Shown: positions 16,725-23,604 of the stretch, piece after piece | How positions within the stretch are numbered: position 1 is the first letter of the stretch | How the letters are laid out: each line of letters opens with the position of its first letter | NCBI GenBank assembly: GCA_026394195.1 | Contig: JAPKYS010000039.1 | Coordinates: forward strand, 1 to 53,556 | Reading direction: 5' to 3' | DNA: 53,556 nucleotides | From: a bacterium | Lineage (GTDB): Bacteria > Electryoneota > B3-LCP | Program-made: the position numbers and the translations under genes | The notes under the pieces: model-generated | What the model was told of the DNA's origin: nothing | Databases searched by the model: none | What the model saw: only the letters and a program-made list of their open reading frames with translations

Positions 16725-16960
16725 GTGACACTGTCATTTTTTCCGCAAAGTGCTGCGCGAGCGGCGATGCCGCCTTTACCGCAAAGTGCTGCGCGAGCGA
16801 CACTGTCGCCCTTTCCGCAAGGTGCTTCGCGAGCGGCAATGCCGCCTTTTCCGCAAGGTGCTTCGCGACCTTGCCTATAAATGATCTGGGTAGGATAGAC
16901 ATTCCTGTCTGTCCTGCATACAGGCGATCCGACAGGGCCGCCTGTTTTTATTCGATATAA
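16721..16960 (+). CDS. Possible Cys-rich repeat peptide overlapping the radical SAM stop codon
   Basis: GTG overlaps the TGA of the radical SAM gene by 4 bp. The frame encodes a 12-residue repeat of the form FSAKCCASGDAA / FTAKCCASDTVA / LSARCFASGNAA, then an unrelated tail. The coding potential is questionable: the array's 36-bp period is divisible by three, so several frames on both strands are open by construction. No other evidence of translation is visible. Confidence 0.25.
   Translation: MSDTVIFSAKCCASGDAAFTAKCCASDTVALSARCFASGNAAFSARCFATLPINDLGRIDIPVCPAYRRSDRAACFYSI
16725..16869. repeat. 36-bp tandem repeat, about 3.7 units
   Basis: CCGCAA marks successive units at 16743, 16779, 16815 and 16851, exactly 36 bp apart. 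Each unit has CCGCAA(A/G)GTGCT(G/T)CGCGAGC and a small variable hairpin (GGCGATGCC, GACACTGTC, GGCAATGCC). A partial unit (GACACTGTC) overlaps the end of the radical SAM gene. Confidence 0.9.
16890..16914. repeat. Hairpin repeat, second copy of the 8461 element
   Basis: GTAGGATAGACATTCCTGTC and the following TGTCC are identical to 8461-8485. Confidence 0.75.
16921..16950 (+). terminator. Probable Rho-independent terminator
   Basis: CAGGCG (16921-16926) pairs with CGCCTG (16939-16944), followed by TTTTTA. A similar CAGG-CGATCC motif terminates near 19365. Confidence 0.6.
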
Positions 16961-16966
16961 TGCATA

Positions 16967-16990
16967 GTCGGGGTCGCCCCTGACCCCGAC
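16967..16990. repeat. Hairpin GTCGGGGTC/GACCCCGAC
   Basis: 9-bp perfect stem with a 6-nt loop, followed by a further ACCCCGACT. The core resembles the GGTCGGG/CCCGACC left arm of the coding insertion at 32902. Confidence 0.65.
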
Positions 16991-17010
16991 ACCCCGACTC
17001 TTATGCCGTT

Positions 17011-17057
17011 GCGTCAGGTCTTGGCTCACGACGAAGTCGCGAGGTGTGACCTGACGC
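17011..17057. repeat. GCGTCAGGTC/GACCTGACGC hairpin, copy upstream of a RelE-type pair
   Basis: A 10-bp perfect stem identical to 9575-9614, again directly followed by a TAAAAAGCC leader and promoter. Confidence 0.75.
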
Positions 17058-17118
17058 CCGTAAAAAGCCGGAATTCTGCGTTTTAGGTCTTGACTTTGGG
17101 GGAATTTGTGTGTAAATT
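17058..17118 (+). promoter_or_regulatory. Shared leader/promoter module, diverged copy 4
   Basis: TAAAAAGCCGGAATTCTGCG, then TTGACT (17090-17095), 17-bp spacer, TAAATT (17113-17118). Upstream of a toxin-antitoxin pair, like the other copies. Confidence 0.75.
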
Positions 17119-17167
17119 GAAATAGAATACAGACCAAAACCGTAACTTCCGCTAATGAGTGAAACAC

Positions 17168-17368
17168 ATGATTACGCTTGAAGACCTGAAAAAGGTCATC
17201 TCAGAACTCCCCGAAAAGGAATACAAGCAGTTCCGCCGCTGGTTTGCTGAGCGGGACTGGCAGCGATGGGACCAACAGATCGCCGCAGATTCCCGTGCCG
17301 GGAAATTGGATTTTCTGGTGGAAGAGGCGAAAGCTGCCAAAAAGCAAGGCAAACTGAGGGCCCTGTGA
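17168..17368 (+). CDS. Antitoxin-like protein of a RelE/ParE-type pair
   Basis: 66 residues from the ATG at 17168 (a GTG at 17159 in frame is an alternative). The sequence, ITLEDLKKVISELPEKEYKQFRRWFAERD then a charged KLDFLVEEAKAAKKQGKLRAL tail, is typical of small antitoxins paired with RelE-like toxins. The C-terminal helix normally wraps the toxin. It overlaps the toxin gene by 4 bp (GTGA), so the two are translationally coupled. The DNA-binding part, if any, is minimal. Confidence 0.75.
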   Translation: MITLEDLKKVISELPEKEYKQFRRWFAERDWQRWDQQIAADSRAGKLDFLVEEAKAAKKQGKLRAL

Positions 17369-17622
17369 AACATCAAACCACCGAAAGATTTTGGCTGTGC
17401 TACTCGAAGCTCCCTGCGAAAACTCGAAAGGTGGCAGATAAAAATTTTACGATCCTAAAAGAGAATCCGGCTCATCCATCATTACAGTTTAAGAAAATCG
17501 GGAAGTTATGGTCTGTGAGAGTTGGTCTCGCTTACCGAGCACTGGCAGTCGAAGACGGAGAAGACTACATCTGGGTTTGGATAGGACCACACGAGGAATA
17601 CGAGGAAATCCTCAAGCGATGA
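17365..17622 (+). CDS. RelE/ParE superfamily toxin-like protein
   Basis: 85 residues, starting with the GTG that overlaps the antitoxin stop. It shows the RelE/ParE-like fold: RFWLCYSKLPAKTRKVADKNFTILKENPAHPSLQFKKIG, then LWSVRVGLAYRALAVEDGEDYIWVWIGPHEEYEEIL. The RVGLAYRALA strand and the C-terminal basic/aromatic residues fit ribosome-dependent mRNA interferases or ParE gyrase inhibitors. The target cannot be assigned. Confidence 0.8.
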   Translation: MKHQTTERFWLCYSKLPAKTRKVADKNFTILKENPAHPSLQFKKIGKLWSVRVGLAYRALAVEDGEDYIWVWIGPHEEYEEILKR

Positions 17623-17667
17623 TCTGGAAAAAATAACTTCTTTTCCCCCCTTGACGCAAGATTTTGC

Positions 17668-17695
17668 TTGACTTTGGGGAATTTGTGAGTAAATT
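17668..17695 (+). promoter_or_regulatory. Promoter for the DNRLRE-type secreted protein
   Basis: TTGACT (17668-17673), 16-bp spacer, TAAATT (17690-17695). The TTGGGGAATTTGTGAG spacer is nearly the same as in the copy at 17090. Confidence 0.75.
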
Positions 17696-17748
17696 AAAAT
17701 GTCTACGAAAAATATCACCCATTAATTCATCAATCATCTGGAGGATTT

Positions 17749-19209
17749 ATGAAGGCTGGAAAACTTTCTGTCATCGCGTTGGCAATAGTGCTGATGCTCG
17801 TCGGGCTGTCACAGGCACAGGATAGTTTGAATGTGAAAAAAATAGAGAACGCTGATCCTGACACCACAACCTTAATCATCAACTGGACGGGCTTGGAAGA
17901 TACCTACTTAAGTCATGCAACAGGATATTTTGATTATAATTTTGGTGGGCATAATGGTGCTATCTCTGCCAAAAAACCCTATGAGACTTATCTAATACGA
18001 ATCAATAATTTGGATTCACTCATTGGGGAAAATAAGCTGATCACATCATGTAAACTTAACGTTTATATAAATACGTCAGATACATTATCTCCAAACAAAA
18101 CCGTTGGGATATATCGCGTATTCAAACCTTGGGTAAGCGGAATCCTTGACGTGGAGGATCCCGGTGAAGGCGAAGGGTGCACATTTAATCAATGGAGCGC
18201 AGATACATATTTCTGGGGTGTAGCCGGTTGTCATGCTGAGAGTGACAGTGGATATGACAATCAGGGAAATGGATCTGGAGCAGATTGTAAACAGACGCCA
18301 GAAAGCATCGCGCTTGTTGACCAAACGTGGTCTTATCCTTGGGTTACACCCGGTTACAGGACTTGGAGTATAAGTAATGATTTAGCCAATGGTTGGTACA
18401 ACGGTTCCTATCGAAATAACGGAGTGGCTGCTAAGGTGATGGCACCGGGTGGGTGGGTTCATATCCTTACCGCTGAATACGAGGATTTATCCAGGCGACC
18501 ATGGTTTGAGATACAATATGTCGATTCCCCTCCGCAAAATGTGCAACTTACTCCACATAATCCACCAATTCAAATTCCAGCGAATGGAGGCAATTTTTTC
18601 TTTGACGTTTCCATTGTTAATTCTGATACGAATTCTTGCACGATTGATGCCTGGATAGACATCACCTTGCCATCCCAAATTGAGTATCCGATTACAAATA
18701 GAACAGCTATTATACTTTCTGGGGGAGGAGCGGTAACTCGATTAAACCTACAACAAGTAATACCACCAACCGCTTCCCAGGGATACTATAATTACAACCT
18801 ACATATTCGTGACCACTATTCCTGGGAAGTTTATGATAACGACTCCTTTCAATTTGTCAAACTTCCTGGAGCATCGCTATCAAATGGTGATGAAAGTTGG
18901 TCGCTATATGGTTGGTTCGACGGATCCGGTTCTAAAGAAATAATAAATGCCTTTTCTTCCTTCTCCCCCTCCCCCAACCCCTTTAACCCCACCACCAACC
19001 TGACCTTCACCCTGCCGCATCCAGCGAAAGTGTCGCTGCAGGTGTTCGATATTAGCGGGCGCACTGTAGGGGTTCAACATGTTGAACCCCTACCTGCGGG
19101 TGCCCACACCATCCCCTTCGACGGGTCCGGTTTGCCGTCTGGGATTTATTTCGCCCGGTTGATGGCAGGGGAATACTCCAGCGTGCAGAAACTGGTGCTG
19201 TTGAAATAA
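17749..19209 (+). CDS. Secreted DNRLRE-like protein with Ig-like and T9SS-type domains
   Basis: 486 residues with GGAGG 7 bp before the ATG. The signal peptide (MKAGKLSVIALAIVLMLVGLSQAQ) and DSLNVKK start match the LVIVD protein at 10514. Residues about 40-260 resemble the DNRLRE/carbohydrate-binding jelly-roll family (DTYLSHATGYFDYNFGG, SCKLNVYINTSD, GVAAKVMAPGGWVHILTAEYED). An Ig-like linker (PPIQIPANGGNFFFDV) and a full sorting domain follow. The loop after FDISGRTV is made by a 28-bp perfect palindrome at 19066. The protein is probably anchored at the cell surface, perhaps binding polysaccharide. Confidence 0.85.
   Translation: MKAGKLSVIALAIVLMLVGLSQAQDSLNVKKIENADPDTTTLIINWTGLEDTYLSHATGYFDYNFGGHNGAISAKKPYETYLIRINNLDSLIGENKLITSCKLNVYINTSDTLSPNKTVGIYRVFKPWVSGILDVEDPGEGEGCTFNQWSADTYFWGVAGCHAESDSGYDNQGNGSGADCKQTPESIALVDQTWSYPWVTPGYRTWSISNDLANGWYNGSYRNNGVAAKVMAPGGWVHILTAEYEDLSRRPWFEIQYVDSPPQNVQLTPHNPPIQIPANGGNFFFDVSIVNSDTNSCTIDAWIDITLPSQIEYPITNRTAIILSGGGAVTRLNLQQVIPPTASQGYYNYNLHIRDHYSWEVYDNDSFQFVKLPGASLSNGDESWSLYGWFDGSGSKEIINAFSSFSPSPNPFNPTTNLTFTLPHPAKVSLQVFDISGRTVGVQHVEPLPAGAHTIPFDGSGLPSGIYFARLMAGEYSSVQKLVLLK
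19066..19093 (+). repeat. Perfect 28-bp palindrome inside the sorting domain
   Basis: Outer GTAGG/CCTAC arms and core GGTTCAACATGTTGAACC. It encodes VGVQHVEPLP in the loop where other sorting domains carry the two-hairpin element. Confidence 0.9.
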
Positions 19210-19239
19210 AAAAGAATCCAGAATTCAGGAGTCAGAATT

Positions 19240-19270
19240 TTAGGGGCGCATGGTGTGCGCCTCTTTTTAT
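19240..19270 (+). terminator. Palindromic element acting as terminator (GGCGCA-TGGTG-TGCGCC)
   Basis: TAGGGGCGCATGGTGTGCGC followed by CTCTTTTT. A member of the palindromic repeat family, located just after a gene end; the T-tract suggests use as a terminator. Confidence 0.7.
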
Positions 19271-19364
19271 CAGGGGTATCAGGGGAATCTGTGGTTCAGG
19301 CTCTTTTGCCCCGTTCACGGGGCTAGTTAGGCGTAGCACACTGCTTCAGCGGTGTGCGATGTCA

Positions 19365-19393
19365 GGGCGATCCGCAGGGATCGCCTGTTTTGT
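19365..19393 (+). terminator. Probable terminator (GGCGATCC/GGATCGCC)
   Basis: An 8-bp stem with loop GCAG, followed by TGTTTTGTT. It lies upstream of the AAA/PIN promoter. Confidence 0.65.
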
Positions 19394-19424
19394 TCTCGTC
19401 CACCGTAAACCCCCTTTTTTGCGC

Positions 19425-19453
19425 TTGCATTTGCGTCAAGGTTTTTGTATATT
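19425..19453 (+). promoter_or_regulatory. Promoter for the AAA ATPase/PIN operon
   Basis: TTGCAT (19425-19430), 17-bp spacer, TATATT (19448-19453). Its downstream part (GCGTCAAGG...TTG TATATT) resembles the promoter at 11784. Confidence 0.7.
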
Positions 19454-19480
19454 CTGCGGAAGTGGGGGAAACCAGTAACT

Positions 19481-19503
19481 TGTGATCACAATCTGTGATC
19501 ACA
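19481..19503. promoter_or_regulatory. Twin TGTGATCACA palindromes, putative operator
   Basis: Two identical 10-bp palindromes at 19481-19490 and 19494-19503, starting 27 bp after the -10 hexamer, in the untranslated leader. Their position suits repression of the AAA/PIN operon. The motif shares half-sites with CRP/FNR-type TGTGA-N6-TCACA, but the spacing is different. Confidence 0.6.
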
Positions 19504-19519
19504 TGATTGAGATGAACCG

Positions 19520-19570
19520 ATGATCGCCAAAGTCGTTAAAAAGTTGACTGTGGAGGAAGCCGACCGTTAA
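19520..19570 (+). CDS. 16-codon leader ORF or antitoxin remnant
   Basis: MIAKVVKKLTVEEADR then stop. The EEADR ending looks like the N-terminus of small 'addiction module' proteins cut short. It ends 18 bp before the AAA ATPase start, and the ribosome site of the ATPase (GGGAGG) lies just after the stop. It could be a leader peptide or a truncated antitoxin. Confidence 0.35.
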   Translation: MIAKVVKKLTVEEADR

Positions 19571-19588
19571 TACGGGAGGAAACTAATC

Positions 19589-20872
19589 ATGAAACTGATC
19601 TTCGAAGGAATCAGGTGCTTCCGCGAACGGCAGGAGGTCGAGATCAAACCGATCACCCTGTTAGTCGGCGAAAACAGCACCGGCAAAACGACCTTTCTGG
19701 CGCTGAATCGGATCGCGTGGGATATCGTGATGGGAGATCGCGATCTGGACATTTTTAATGAAGAACCATTTATGCTTGGTACGTTTGATCAATTTGTATC
19801 AAATTTTGGTAGAATAGGGGGCAAAGCCGAATTATGCAGAGTAGAAATGGTCATACCCATAACGCCAAAAAATGGTCAGAGGAAAGAGGTAACAGTAAAA
19901 GCTGAATATAAATCCAGGAAATCTCAACTAATATTACATTCATGGGATTTTATATATGATCAGTATTTTCTGGGTTTTGCACACAATTATGAAGGTATTG
20001 CAGATTATATAAAAACAATGAAAATAAATAAAGATATTAAAAGTCACATTATGTATCTTGGACGTACTCCAAAATATGAATATATTGCCGATCAATTTAT
20101 ACATAAAATTGGCGAAAAACCGAGTGATTGGGAGGCAGCATATCCTCACTATAGTGAACTACTGGATGTTACAAGCAGGGTTAAAAACGTAATTGGAAAA
20201 CGACCCATTGCCTTCGCTCCAGCCCGCACTACGCCGAAAAGAACCTATGATCCTATGAAAGGAATATTCGACCCAGAAGGATCACATACTCCAATGCTCT
20301 TAGCAAGGATTTTAAATGACGCATCCGATTTTTCCACGAAATACAAACGGTCCCTTGAAAAATTTGGGAAGGACAGTGGGCTATTTAAGAAAATAGAAGT
20401 AAAACGAAAGGGGCGGAGCGAAAATGATCCCTTTCAAATTGTGATAAAAACATTCTTCCAAACATCTAATCTAATTGATGTTGGTTATGGCATCAGTCAA
20501 GTTTTACCTATCTTAGTGGACACCATCTTAGGTGAGCCCAATTCGACGTACCTACTTCAACAGCCTGAAGTCCACCTACACCCCAAAGCTCAGGCAGAAT
20601 TAGGAACATTCTTAGCTGCTCTGGCAAAGGAACATAAGAAACGCTTTATCATCGAAACCCATGGCGACTATATCATCGACCGGATCAGGATGGATGTACG
20701 CGATAAAGATTATCTAACACCGGATGATGTTGCGTTATTATATTTCGAAAGGTGTAAGGATGGAGTGAAAATCCACACGTTGCATCTAGATGACCAAGGG
20801 AATATCCTAGATGCTCCGGCAAGTTATGGCCAATTCTTCTTACAAGAAGGACGAAAACTCTTAGGACTTTAA
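19589..20872 (+). CDS. OLD-like AAA ATPase, putative defence protein
   Basis: 427 residues with GGGAGG about 10 bp upstream of the ATG. It is an ABC/SMC-type AAA_15/AAA_21 ATPase: Walker A GENSTGKTT (28-36), a long central insertion, Q-loop/signature-like YGISQVLPILVD, Walker B-like TYLLQQPEVHLHPKAQAELG, and the switch His region FIIETHGDYIIDRIR. OLD-family and DUF3696-like ATPases are often sensors in anti-phage systems. There is no TOPRIM domain, so it is not a classical OLD nuclease; the PIN-like protein 4 bp downstream probably supplies nuclease activity. The central part is markedly AT-rich compared with the first 150 bp, which suggests transfer. Confidence 0.85.
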   Translation: MKLIFEGIRCFRERQEVEIKPITLLVGENSTGKTTFLALNRIAWDIVMGDRDLDIFNEEPFMLGTFDQFVSNFGRIGGKAELCRVEMVIPITPKNGQRKEVTVKAEYKSRKSQLILHSWDFIYDQYFLGFAHNYEGIADYIKTMKINKDIKSHIMYLGRTPKYEYIADQFIHKIGEKPSDWEAAYPHYSELLDVTSRVKNVIGKRPIAFAPARTTPKRTYDPMKGIFDPEGSHTPMLLARILNDASDFSTKYKRSLEKFGKDSGLFKKIEVKRKGRSENDPFQIVIKTFFQTSNLIDVGYGISQVLPILVDTILGEPNSTYLLQQPEVHLHPKAQAELGTFLAALAKEHKKRFIIETHGDYIIDRIRMDVRDKDYLTPDDVALLYFERCKDGVKIHTLHLDDQGNILDAPASYGQFFLQEGRKLLGL

Positions 20873-20876
20873 CCAT

Positions 20877-21335
20877 ATGTGCCTTATTCTCGATGTGAAT
20901 TTCTTAAGCGCGGCGGCTGAATCCGATAAAAAACCAGTGAGTGATTGGCTGTTTTCGGATAGAATCGTCGGGAAAATGGTAGTCGGTGGTAAGTTGACTG
21001 AAGAATTAGAGCAGTTTGAAAAGGGTATCGATCTCATGCGTAGGTTAGAGAGAAGGGGGCGTTTGAGAAAAGAAAATAATCTCATGGTTAAGAACAAAAC
21101 TCAAGAATTAATTGATAATAATTCCTGCAAATCCAACGATCAGCATGTAATCGCTTTGGCAATATTGAGCGGCGCCCGAATTTTATGCTCGTTTGATAAA
21201 AATTTGCATTCTGATTTCAAAGACAAAAAAATGATCGATCAACCACGTGGACGCATATACCAAAACGCTAGTCATAAAGATCGAATCCAACGCTATGGTC
21301 ATACGTCTGCATGTGGGGTGAAGAAAGAAAACTAA
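20877..21335 (+). CDS. PIN-like nuclease partner of the AAA ATPase
   Basis: 152 residues. It starts 4 bp after the ATPase stop, so the two form one operon. The N-terminal strand MCLILDVNFL carries the first acidic residue. The distal part SNDQHVIALAILSGARILCSFDKNLHSDFKD carries the D-x-H-V-x-A-L-A...L-x-T/S-x-D layout of PIN domains. The order fits RNA or DNA cleavage controlled by the ATPase. It is a compact, divergent PIN member; the residue matches are by eye. Confidence 0.7.
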   Translation: MCLILDVNFLSAAAESDKKPVSDWLFSDRIVGKMVVGGKLTEELEQFEKGIDLMRRLERRGRLRKENNLMVKNKTQELIDNNSCKSNDQHVIALAILSGARILCSFDKNLHSDFKDKKMIDQPRGRIYQNASHKDRIQRYGHTSACGVKKEN

Positions 21336-21340
21336 CCCTT

Positions 21341-21384
21341 CAATCTTCAACCTTAAACTTTCAACTTTTAACTTTAAACTTAAC
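21341..21384. repeat. AT-rich 7-bp degenerate repeat (AACTTTN)
   Basis: About six units (CTTCAACCTTAAACTTTCAA...), filling the gap before the OPT transporter gene. Confidence 0.7.
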
Positions 21385-21400
21385 ATAACCGGAGACCCCC

Positions 21401-23407
21401 GTGTGCGAAAATCAGAGTAATGTGCATCTGCCCGATAATGCTTTCAAGGAGCTGAAACCGGGCGAGACCTACGTACCCATGATTCCCGCCGAAACCGGAG
21501 TCGCCGAAGTCACCCGCCGTTCGGTGATCTTCGGACTCTGCATGATCGTCCTGTTTTCGGCGGCTGCCAGCTACATCGCTCTGAAGCTGGGTCAGGGCAT
21601 CGAAACCGCCATCCCCATCGGTATTCTGGCGGTCGGCTTTTCGGCTCTGGCGAAGCGTAAGAGCGTCCTCATCGAAAACGTCAACATCCTGGCAATCGGA
21701 GCGACTTCGGGCATCCTGGTGGGCGGATCGGTGTTTGTCATGCCAGCCATCTTCATGCTCAACCTGCAGTCGTCCAGTTCTGCCGCCACCTTCCTGCAGA
21801 TCTTCATCGTGCCCTTCCTGGGAGCGGTCTTAGGAGTGCTCTTCCTGATCCCCTTCCGCCGGTACTTTACCATTGAAATGCACGGCAAACTCCCCTTCCC
21901 TGAAGCCACCGCCACTACCGAAATCCTGGTTGCCGGTGAAAAGGGTGGGAGTTCCGCCAAGGTGTTGGTCTACAGTCTGGGCATCGGCATCGTGGTGGAC
22001 TACCTGGCGCTGGCTTTCCGCACCTGGGCCGACGTCTTTTCCACCGCCGCCATCCCCGCCATGCAGACCGTCACCGACAAGGTCAAAGCGGTCTTTTCCA
22101 TGAACACTTCAGCCGCCGTGCTGGGCTTGGGAATGATCATCGGGGTGCGCTACGCTTCCATCATCATGGCTGGATCGCTGCTGACGTTTTTGGGTATGAT
22201 TCCGCTGTTCGGCTTCATCAGCCCGGAATATGGCGCTCACACCTACCGCGAAATTTTCTTCGGGTTTAAAGATGCCGCCGGAATCACCATTCCCGGCGTG
22301 CGTAACATCGGCATCGGCGGAATTTTCGCCGCCGGCATCATCTCCATCTTGAAGATGTCGGGCGTGATCAAGCAAGCCATCCAGCAGGTGCTTTCGCAAC
22401 TCTTCAAGAAGCACGAAGGTGCAGAAGGCGGCGGATCGCGCCTGGATCGCGACATCAAGATGTCCACCGTGTTCGCTCTGGCGGTCGGTCTGGCCGTGAT
22501 GATCTTCATCTACTTCCGCTTTGTGGCGGTTGCAGGTGAAGCCAACGCCACCGGCATCGCCCTGATTTCGCTGATCATGACCTTCCTGATCGTCTTCCTC
22601 TTCTCGGCGGTTTCCGCCTGGGCTATCGCCATGATTTCGGTCACCCCGATTTCCGGCATGACCATTACGACCTTGATTTTGGCAGCTGTCATCCTGGCAA
22701 CGTTAGGCTTGAAAGGCGCATCGGGCATGTTGGCGATCCTGTTGATCGGCGGCGTGGTCTGCACAGCGCTCTCCATGTCCGGTTCACTGGTGACGCAGTT
22801 CAAAATCGGTCAATGGCTGGGATCAACCCCCAAGATCATCCAATGGTCCAACATTCTCGGGTCGGTGTTAGCAAGTTTGGTCATCACGGCAGTGATCATG
22901 CTCTTCGCTCACGTCTATGGGTTCGGCACACCGACGCCCGAACACCCCAACCCTCTGCCGGCTCCGCAGGCTTCGGCTATGGCTGCGGTCGCCAACGCCT
23001 TCCTGGGCGGGCAGGGAGCTCCCTGGATGCTCTACTTCGTGGGGGCCGTTATTGCGATCGGCATCAGCATGTTGGGAATATCCCCGCTGGCGTTCGCTCT
23101 GGGCATGTACCTTCCCATCGAATTGAACAGCCCAATTCTGATGGGCGCCTGTGTGGGCTGGCTGATCAATCATTCCAGCAAAGATGAGAAGACCAACAAA
23201 GCCCGCGGCGATAAGGGTATCCTGATCGCTTCCGGTTTCATCGCAGGTGGTGCTCTGGCCGGCGTGCTGGACGCTCTGACCAAAACCCTCGGCTTCGAAC
23301 CGGTACTGCCGCTTTCTGACGGCTTCCGTAACTGGACTGGTCTGTGCGTCTTCCTGCTGTTGGCCGTCTTCCTCTACTGGGATTCCCGGAGGGCGAAAGC
23401 GGAGTAA
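21401..23407 (+). CDS. OPT family oligopeptide transporter
   Basis: 668 residues with GTG start, GGAG upstream. A hydrophobic protein with about 14-16 membrane segments. Family marks are ELKPGETYVPMIPAE, RRSVIFGLCMIVLFSAAASYIALKLGQGIETAIP, and LPFPEATATTEILVAGEKGG (the OPT motif), with late SPLAFALGMYLP. Bacterial OPT members import oligopeptides or metal-chelating peptides using the proton gradient. It complements the POT transporter at 33317 and the M48 peptidase at 25904 in a possible peptide-use theme. A GAATCCA repeat follows its stop codon. Confidence 0.92.
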   Translation: MCENQSNVHLPDNAFKELKPGETYVPMIPAETGVAEVTRRSVIFGLCMIVLFSAAASYIALKLGQGIETAIPIGILAVGFSALAKRKSVLIENVNILAIGATSGILVGGSVFVMPAIFMLNLQSSSSAATFLQIFIVPFLGAVLGVLFLIPFRRYFTIEMHGKLPFPEATATTEILVAGEKGGSSAKVLVYSLGIGIVVDYLALAFRTWADVFSTAAIPAMQTVTDKVKAVFSMNTSAAVLGLGMIIGVRYASIIMAGSLLTFLGMIPLFGFISPEYGAHTYREIFFGFKDAAGITIPGVRNIGIGGIFAAGIISILKMSGVIKQAIQQVLSQLFKKHEGAEGGGSRLDRDIKMSTVFALAVGLAVMIFIYFRFVAVAGEANATGIALISLIMTFLIVFLFSAVSAWAIAMISVTPISGMTITTLILAAVILATLGLKGASGMLAILLIGGVVCTALSMSGSLVTQFKIGQWLGSTPKIIQWSNILGSVLASLVITAVIMLFAHVYGFGTPTPEHPNPLPAPQASAMAAVANAFLGGQGAPWMLYFVGAVIAIGISMLGISPLAFALGMYLPIELNSPILMGACVGWLINHSSKDEKTNKARGDKGILIASGFIAGGALAGVLDALTKTLGFEPVLPLSDGFRNWTGLCVFLLLAVFLYWDSRRAKAE

Positions 23408-23443
23408 AAAAAGAATCCAGAATCCAGAATCCAGAATCCAGAA
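23408..23443. repeat. GAATCCA 7-bp tandem repeat
   Basis: Four units of AATCCAG immediately after the transporter stop codon. Related repeats lie at 19211-19240, 31369-31391 and 43316-43351. Confidence 0.8.
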
Positions 23444-23497
23444 TGGGGGCGGACGAAAGTTCGCCCCGTTCTTTTGAAAAAACCACTGCAATAATCC

Positions 23498-23526
23498 TTG
23501 ACTTTTTATCCTCGAAAGTTTATTAT
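23498..23526 (+). promoter_or_regulatory. Promoter for the SBBP-repeat protein
   Basis: TTGACT (23498-23503), 17-bp spacer, TATTAT (23521-23526), giving a leader of about 70 bp. Confidence 0.7.
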
Positions 23527-23604
23527 TAATCCGACCGGATGTATAATGACGACTTTCTGCATCGCGCATCTCCTCCTGTAGAATCAGTATAGAAAAGGGC
23601 AGCC

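Noticed and set aside
16725..16869. CRISPR-like 36-bp periodicity
   Set aside because: The 36-bp units are contiguous without unique spacers and diverge internally; no cas genes are nearby.
16660..16902. Open frames on the minus strand through the 36-bp array (KHLAEKAALPLA-type repeats)
   Set aside because: They arise because the repeat period is a multiple of three and free of stops; no ribosome site or start context supports them.
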